Positions 63,127-64,000 of a stretch of 64,000 bases of DNA are shown here, piece after piece. The notes under the pieces were generated by a model. The model worked only from the letters and a program-made list of their open reading frames with translations, was not told the DNA's origin and ran no database searches. The translations under genes were made by a program, and so were the position numbers. Each line of letters opens with the position of its first letter. Positions within the stretch are counted from its first letter, which is position 1. Source of the DNA: Paenibacillus sp. TCA20 (GTDB lineage Bacteria > Bacillota > Bacilli > Paenibacillales > Paenibacillaceae); the NCBI RefSeq assembly GCF_000732325.1, contig NZ_BBIW01000004.1, forward strand, positions 372,001 to 436,000, given 5' to 3'.

Positions 63127-64000
63127 TCAGCCTGCTGGTACCGTCACTTTAATATGAGCCGGCACTGGAGGCTTCACTTCAGCAGGGATTCCCGCCGTGA
63201 AAGTAATGCCGCTTGCTCTTTCTTTAAATTCGGCTTTGGCCTGCTCAATGACACCATCTGTATTCTGAAGCAGATCATAGGCGGAGAGAGCCATCAGCTT
63301 CGCGGCATAGTGCATCCCCTTCATTCCAATGGAGGAGCCGAAGGCGGCCGTGGCCTGCCAAGTGTGAACTTGAACTCCCAGTGGAGCACAAGTCGTCATG
63401 ATCTGACCCATCGGTGCAATCCAGGATACATCACCCACATCAGAGGAGCCGCCCATCGTCATACCGAAGACTTGTTTATTGTTAATAAACGCGGTTGGCA
63501 GAATGGATTTTTCAGAGTGCAGGGCAGCTTCTGGATTGGCTGCAAGGACGTCTGGATGAACGCTCTTCAGCAGCTGTTCGGCGAAGGCTTCTTCTTCCGG
63601 AGTAAATTGAATAGGCTCTGCAACTTCGGTTTGAGCATGCATAAGATCATTCAGCGTGGCATTTGGCAGTGTATCATAACAGCCTGCTTTGATATCCCAC
63701 CGTACACTCGTTTCAGTCATTAATGCCGCACCTTGGGCGATTTTGATGAGCCTCTCTAGCAAGTGATCGACAGCTGCTCGGTCTTTTCCGCGTAAAAAGT
63801 AGTATACGCTCGCCGCATCCGGCACGATATTCGGAGCCTGACCGCCGTTTGTGATCTGATAATGAATCCGGCTGCCGTCTGGCACATGCTCACGCAGGTA
63901 ATTTGCGCCGACGTTCATCAGCTCCACCGCATCTAGAGCACTGCGGCCTAGATGAGGGGCGGCTCCAGCGTGTGCGGTACGACCCGAGAAGAAGAACTCC
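63127..64000 (-). CDS. M20-family amidohydrolase, AbgB type (5' end outside window)
   Basis: The C-terminal part of a zinc peptidase-fold amidohydrolase of the p-aminobenzoyl-glutamate hydrolase B type. The frame stays open to the right edge; the edge-most residues (FSGRTAHAGAAPHLGRSALDAVELM) are the family's dimerisation-domain signature, so the GTG at 63927 is not the start. GGQAPNIVPDAASVYYFLRG, GSSDVGDVSWIAPMGQI and HTWQATAAFGSSIGMKG are further matches. The metal-binding N-terminal part is not visible. Could cleave N-acyl or p-aminobenzoyl amino acids. Confidence 0.88.
   Translation of the reverse strand, partial: EFFFSGRTAHAGAAPHLGRSALDAVELMNVGANYLREHVPDGSRIHYQITNGGQAPNIVPDAASVYYFLRGKDRAAVDHLLERLIKIAQGAALMTETSVRWDIKAGCYDTLPNATLNDLMHAQTEVAEPIQFTPEEEAFAEQLLKSVHPDVLAANPEAALHSEKSILPTAFINNKQVFGMTMGGSSDVGDVSWIAPMGQIMTTCAPLGVQVHTWQATAAFGSSIGMKGMHYAAKLMALSAYDLLQNTDGVIEQAKAEFKERASGITFTAGIPAEVKPPVPAHIKVTVPAG

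Overview
This window looks like a chromosomal segment of a spore-forming, low-to-mid-GC Bacillota, most likely Paenibacillus or a close relative. The assignment is inferred from gene content: an LplA-type sugar-binding protein, a copper-amine-oxidase-like stalk-domain protein, a KinB-like kinase, LipL-type lipoyl transfer, a bacilliredoxin, a ykoCED-type ECF transporter, strong AGGAGG ribosome sites and several TTG/GTG starts. I found no rRNA, tRNA, CRISPR array, prophage or insertion sequence. Genes are dense on both strands, in short operons separated by clear hairpin terminators.

Layout. 1-6.4 kb: end of a sugar-binding protein, arsenite pump ArsB, a stalk-domain secreted protein, and an acetate-type symporter with its DUF485 partner behind a CcpA-type site. 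6.6-12.3 kb: SDR oxidoreductase, Lrp and Rrf2 regulators, a NAD(P)-binding protein behind tandem operators, chromate transporter and a membrane phosphoesterase. 12.7-20.5 kb: Lrp regulator, a complete family-5 peptide/glutathione-type ABC importer and a cytoplasmic gamma-glutamyltransferase, forming an apparent import-and-degrade module. 20.7-31 kb: CopC/CopD, an ArsR regulator with an apparently leaderless mRNA, a dehydrogenase, CarD, AmtB behind a GlnR/TnrA box, an AI-2E-type permease, and a divergent metal sensor/P-type ATPase pair.

31-44.6 kb: aldehyde dehydrogenase, free methionine-R-sulfoxide reductase, hydrolase, acetyltransferase, the ECF transporter (T, S and fused double ATPase), a drug exporter, a flavoprotein and a sensor kinase. 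44.7-54.4 kb: housekeeping genes (bacilliredoxin, nadE, acpS, mutY, sodA, signal peptidase, yneF, folE, lipL) and a 613-residue fusion of epoxyqueuosine reductase QueG to an alkyltransferase-like domain without the catalytic cysteine. 54.5-64 kb: a long two-domain superoxide dismutase, hydrolase, IclR regulator, TPP riboswitch and thiC, a PPOX stress protein, a nucleotidyltransferase, manganese catalase and the end of an AbgB-type amidohydrolase.

Metal and oxidant defence recurs (ArsB, ChrA, CopCD, CadA-type ATPase, two SODs, Mn-catalase, fRMsr, bacilliredoxin), but these genes are scattered in separate units rather than forming one island. The best leads for new biology are the QueG-ATL fusion, the palindrome-controlled gamma-glutamyl peptide operon, the dual-motif ArsR/SmtB sensor, the half-degenerate ECF ATPase, and two structured non-coding stretches at 26.54-26.69 kb and 48.95-49.18 kb.
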